DNA of 64,000 bases from Stratiolaelaps scimitus. Its lineage: Eukaryota > Arthropoda > Arachnida > Mesostigmata > Laelapidae. The stretch spans positions 930,001 through 994,000 of the forward strand of contig JABWDB010000068.1 of NCBI GenBank assembly GCA_019614645.1. The letters run 5' to 3'. Both the position numbers and the translations under genes were made by a program. Below the pieces are notes generated by a model. That model was not told the origin of the DNA and made no database searches. It saw only the letters and a program-made list of their open reading frames with translations. Shown here one piece after another: positions 59,656 to 64,000 of the stretch. How positions within the stretch are numbered: the stretch's first letter is position 1; each line of letters opens with the position of its first letter.

Positions 59656-62600
59656 GACTTTAGATGCTTTTATCGATATTCGGTTAATCGCAATTAATCG
59701 ATGCAACTGGCTGTAAATGTTGAATAAGATAAGTATGTGCCATATGTAACAGATGCCGTACGGCGGCTTTGACTGGTGAGCGGTTTTTTCCGAACTCCGA
59801 TGATAATTATATTATTTTATAATACATATATGCACACACAAATAATTCAATATGACTTAGTGTTTATTAGTATTCAAGAGATAAGATGAAGAGATTAGAT
59901 CTGACTCAATGTCGTTTCACAAGTCTCTCTCTCGAGACGGCTCTCCCACCAGCAAATGCTCTCAAACGGATTCACTGAGGCGTAGCAATACCAACCAGTG
60001 TCTGTATCAGGCATCATTCCGCCAATCGATGCGAGGTTGCCCATACGCTGTCTCTCGACATCTTCCATTCGCTTCAGACAAATACAATGATTGACAAATC
60101 ATTCCAAATGCCTAACGACCACCGCGAGTAAATAATAATCTAGGGGCGTCCAGTTCTTCTGTATCTGCTGCTTCTTATGGTTACCAGTGGGGTGTGCGGG
60201 GGCTTGGTTGCTGAGTAACGACCTCTTTGTCGATCTCACTTCCCAACGGTTTATCCTCCCTCCGTTCGGCCTGTTCCTCTGCTAATTGTGACACACGATC
60301 TGCCTCCTCAATTTATTTCTAGCGTACATAGATATAACCGCTGTGATGTCGCTCGTGCTGTGCAATAATATGATCTGACTATCTTGTCTGTAGTGTCTGA
60401 CCCGATAATTAGTGGTGCTTGTCGGCTTGGGCAGAGCCGGCTAAGGCCCTGCTGGGAACAGGACAAAGGAGACGAGAGGGGGGGGAGAGCCTATTATATG
60501 AATAGCTGCAGGGCAAAAAGAACTCGAAGCGAAGATCAAGACGATCCAGGTTGTTCATCTGAGTTAGCCAATAGGTCGGTCGGTCGTTGGTTTTCTTCTG
60601 TGGTGGAAATACTCGATTTTTTGACAGGCTCGATGGAACGGGGTGCGACGGCTTCTGTTTGGCTTCGCAGCCGAACTGTCTTGTCTGTGGGTCGTCGAGC
60701 TGCAAAGCCGATTCAAAATGCTCTGCTTAGATTGGGTTGTTTTGGATGGTCAAGATGTTGCGTCGCGGCCACGCTACGTTCCAGCCCGAGGTCCATTCAA
60801 CGAATCTGTGGGTACAATCGGCGACGCTGGTTTCACTGTGATGATGAGCCGGCCAGACGCAAGGTTAGAGATAGTTCACCAGTACTATAGAGGTTCGTGG
60901 GATGAACACGTCTACGTGTGCGTTTATGGACGCGTCAAAGGATGCATACGACGACAACGAAGTGTGGATCGCCGTACTGCGCGAGGGGCTGCGTACGGGA
61001 GCACCCAACCATTATGCATTCACGACCAATCGGGGAGCAAATATATATCGTGGCATTGGATGTTTCAGCAAAGTTCGTTGTCAAGGATCTGGTGTCGTCA
61101 TATTGAGTAGCGAAGGTGATTAAAACCATAATGTTTTTTTTTGTTAGCTGTTCATCTAGTGGATAGGAGACAAGCATTTTTGTATAAATTTGACGAACGT
61201 TGTATAAAAATGACTCACCAACAACCGAAGTTATAAGTGCTGAGTATATATATATATATATATATATATCACTAAAAGTGTTTTCGGAACGCGAATTGAT
61301 TTTAAATCTTTTGAAATTAGACTTACGCTTTGCGAAAACCAACTGAAAGAGTCCTTTCGGCAACTGCAATTGCAGTAGTATCACTGCGTCGCTGGCATCA
61401 GGGCCTTTCAAAAATACGCGGTGACAGCTCCTTCCAGCCCTTACTATCAATTAGAATTTTCTACCAAACTCAAAAACACTTCATCAGAAACATGAGTTAG
61501 TCCACTATTGAGTTCCGCCAAGGACCAGCGCCAGTCTTCAGGACCAGGTGTAAGATCATTTTCTCTTACCTTAGAGACGTCGTGTGGACAACACTATGGA
61601 TTCGCCCATGTTCCGTCCACTGTGATTTGCTTGTCTTTAATTAATTTGTACGTGGCGTGAGGCATTCTAAATTTAGCCAACGTGCTCGCTGTTTGCGAGG
61701 CATTTTCCTATGATGGAATTGTTAACAGGACCACGTACTGCTTTGTGTATTACTAACTCAATGCGATCCGGGCCCATGAGCGTTGAAGGTAGTTAAAAAC
61801 ATATCGGCCAAGATAAGCAGGCAAGCATATATTCGTTCCTCCCTCGTTCGCCGCCTATCCATCTAATAAACAAGTAATTAATTTGACTCTCGAAACGCCA
61901 CCCATCAGCATCTACCGTTTGTAGGACTCAAAATTAATCCGTGCTCGGCCATTTCCTCTGGCGAAAGACGAGAGCGTTGACTCGACGGGCCCGATCATAC
62001 GGCGAGCGGTGCAGTAATAGTTGTGTGCGCCCCCACTAGGGAGAAAGGTGAGCCCCTTTCGTCAGCGGACACGCGGGCAGGATCAAAGAGGAGTTCTCGA
62101 GTCTGAACTCGTCGGAAGGTTTCGGTGAGCCAGCAAACGAAGATCTCGAGCCGAAGACCGGACACATTGAGCCAAACGAGAGAAGAAGATAGATAGAGGG
62201 AGAGTTATCAGGTCCGAGCGCTAAAAGCACCCGTAGTCGACCAGGCGACCTCTGCTGCTGTAGTCCTGCTCATATTAGCTTCAGCACATTTTGACGAATG
62301 TAAAAATTTCCCACGGACCGAAAAGTAACTAGGCAGACGGCCACGCATGGGACGATTCGATTGAACAGCCTTTACTACGTGCCCCCCATCAGCCGCTGAA
62401 AGCTGATCAAGCATCAGAGAGTTTAAGGCCAAGAGGATACATTGCATAATCCGAGGAGATACATACTCACTGGCCTCGAGATGTTGATCATGGACAGACA
62501 TCATGGCTCACGGATCACCGTCACAGCAGCAAAAGACACAGGGTCTTGTTCCCGCTTCAAGTCCTATACCGCCACAGGTCCTCCATTGAGTAGAGAGGCA

Positions 62601-63120
62601 AAGAAGGTAGAATATCGTAGAAAGAACTGTTCGAGGCATGAAACAGAAGCGAATCGTTGATTCGAACTCGATCCCAGAATCCTTCGGCGGCAGGAAAGGA
62701 TACACGAACTAAAGGACCATTTCGAGTAAAAATCGAGCGTGCGTCCGCAAGTGATGATTGACTGACTACCCGAGTGTCTGGTATCGTGGCGAACCATAAA
62801 CGACAATCGATTCCCAACCTAAATTTTCTTCGTTCGTTTGTTTTTCAACATAAGTCCAACCTCCGATAAGCTGTCAGGAAAAGCGGGTGCGCCGAAATAC
62901 CGAGGGACAATATTCGGACAATTTGGAGAATGAGCTTGCTGGAATAAATCCTTATATTACAAAGGGAACTCTATCTTCATATGCGCAATGTGAACCTGCT
63001 CTCAGGATGAAGCAGCGGCGAAAATGGGTGCGATTTATTTGTAAACAGTTTCACATAGAAAAGATAATGAGAGTCTATGCAGTTGAATTTCGAGTCGACT
63101 AAGGGTAAATTATACTATGC
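59656..63120. other. Gene-free stretch
   Basis: No supported gene. Overlapping frames at 60.38-61.12 kb on the + strand (up to 168 codons) carry no recognised domain and no consistent splicing. An (AT)n array is at 61246-61269. Confidence 0.45.
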
Positions 63121-63121
63121 T

Positions 63122-63170
<49 letters not shown>
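63121..63170. repeat. (AT)n microsatellite
   Basis: About 50 bp of AT, directly abutting the left arm of the foldback element at 63171. Confidence 0.95.
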
Positions 63171-63175
<5 letters not shown>

Positions 63176-63294
63176 GTTTCCTTGGAAAGGGTCAACATGT
63201 GATCTTTTATATATATATATATAAAAGATGTTCAGAAAGTTCCGCAACCGATGGGCGGCTAATCAAATGTTGACCGTTTCCAAGGAAACATTTC
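63171..63294. repeat. 124-bp foldback element, possible MITE
   Basis: The 28-bp ends 63171-63198 and 63267-63294 are inverted repeats with one mismatch (GAAATGTTTCCTTGGAAA and onward). Inside is a perfect AT-rich palindrome of 28 bp (63202-63229), followed by GATGTTCAGAAAGTTCCGCA, which resembles some mariner-type termini. Foldback structure and size fit a MITE. No clear target-site duplication is seen. Confidence 0.7.
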
Positions 63295-64000
63295 CGTAAA
63301 CACATGTTTGTTACTTTTCCTGTAGAAACATACCTAAATCGCAACGTGTCTCTTAACAGAATCAAATCATATTTATTCACATACGTTGTTAGTACGCAAG
63401 AGATTTGAAACTAGAGAGAAGTCTAAAATAGGAAAATCATAGAGGACGAGGGAGACTTTGCTTAAAATCCCACCAACGGTTCAGGATTTTCACGGAAGTC
63501 TGACAGTTGGGGAGTAGTGTATCGGTGATCGGTCTTGCCCCCTATCAGTCCTAGAGGGACGATATCCCTCAATATTGTGAGGTGCACTCTGTGTGGGGGT
63601 GGGCCCGGTGAAAGGAACGGCCTGCGCGACTGCGTGATTCCAGGCTGAGGCAACTTCTTCGAATGGTAGCCGGTGATTTTCTGTGACGAGTAAACACAGT
63701 TGTGGCTATTTGAAACTCTGGACTGTTTAAAAACCCGCTTAAAATGGGCTTCTTGCTCATTGGACAATCATACTATCTTCTCAATTATGACATTACGCTG
63801 CCTTGCGTCGTTGAGAACTATTTCGCAGAATTGCAAACTATGATCTGTATTATATATATATATATATATATATAGATATATATATATACGTTTTCTTTAC
63901 TTGTTTTCGTAAGACATTTCATATGCGTTGTATGCTGGGTGCGTTTTGAGATGTCCTTGATGCGTGCACAGCAGGTGTTTGTATTTAGAATACCTGCTAG
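63295..64000. other. Gene-free right edge
   Basis: No supported gene. An (AT)n array lies at about 63848-63888. Confidence 0.5.

Noticed and set aside
60384..61123. Overlapping frames, one with CAFMDASKDAY resembling a retroelement RNase H-type motif
   Set aside because: The resemblance is limited to a few residues and neighbouring sequence does not follow any retroelement order.

Overview
The window is metazoan nuclear DNA, most probably from an arthropod. The evidence is short GT-AG introns inside a recognisable gene, abundant AT, GA/CT and trinucleotide microsatellites, tRNA-derived SINE relics, a dead non-LTR retrotransposon, and arthropod-style TATA/Inr (TCAGT) promoter candidates. The species cannot be read from the sequence. 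A chelicerate such as a mite would fit, because L-fucose kinase is missing from many insects, but this is only inference.

The one securely identified protein gene is the 3' half of L-fucose kinase (FCSK) on the + strand. Eight exons between 1614 and 6389 splice in a consistent phase into 441 codons and carry the complete C-terminal GHMP-kinase domain. The N-terminal half lies left of the window. Positions 1-430 hold a 12-bp tandem repeat whose variation is mostly synonymous or conservative in one frame, which encodes a Ser-Ile/Val-Glu-Pro repeat. That frame runs on through Asn/Ser-rich sequence to a stop at 638-640. It may be a disordered FCSK linker or the end of another gene. Downstream, two phase-compatible exons (7429-7524 and 8168-8260) look like the 3' end of a second + strand gene that I do not recognise.

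From about 11.5 to 18.4 kb the DNA is GC-rich, full of CAG, GA and CT tracts, and has strong splice donors at 12742, 14056 and 18424. Two stretches (12067-12837 and 17792-18453) contain no ATG on the + strand. This looks like the alternative promoters and 5' UTR exons of a + strand gene whose coding exons I could not find. If so, much of the rest of the window may be its intron. A smaller block of the same kind lies at about 51.7-52.7 kb.

The remaining 45 kb is mostly non-coding. It holds a dead CR1/L2-like LINE on the minus strand (about 31.0-34.2 kb), two families of short retroposons, tRNA-like relics, several dispersed repeat pairs and many microsatellites. Two SINE insertions have good target-site duplications (35.1 and 37.4 kb), and two more have weaker ones (47.3 and 55.7 kb). 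The most interesting observation is that the two retroposon families end in the same small stem-loop followed by CGAAAA, with a compensatory base-pair change between families. This is what is expected if both are mobilised by one LINE that recognises a 3' hairpin. Other structures worth attention are a 32-bp snap-back inside the LINE, a foldback element at 63.2 kb, a run of hairpins at 21.5-21.7 kb, and isolated promoter or first-exon candidates at 44.7 and 57.2 kb.
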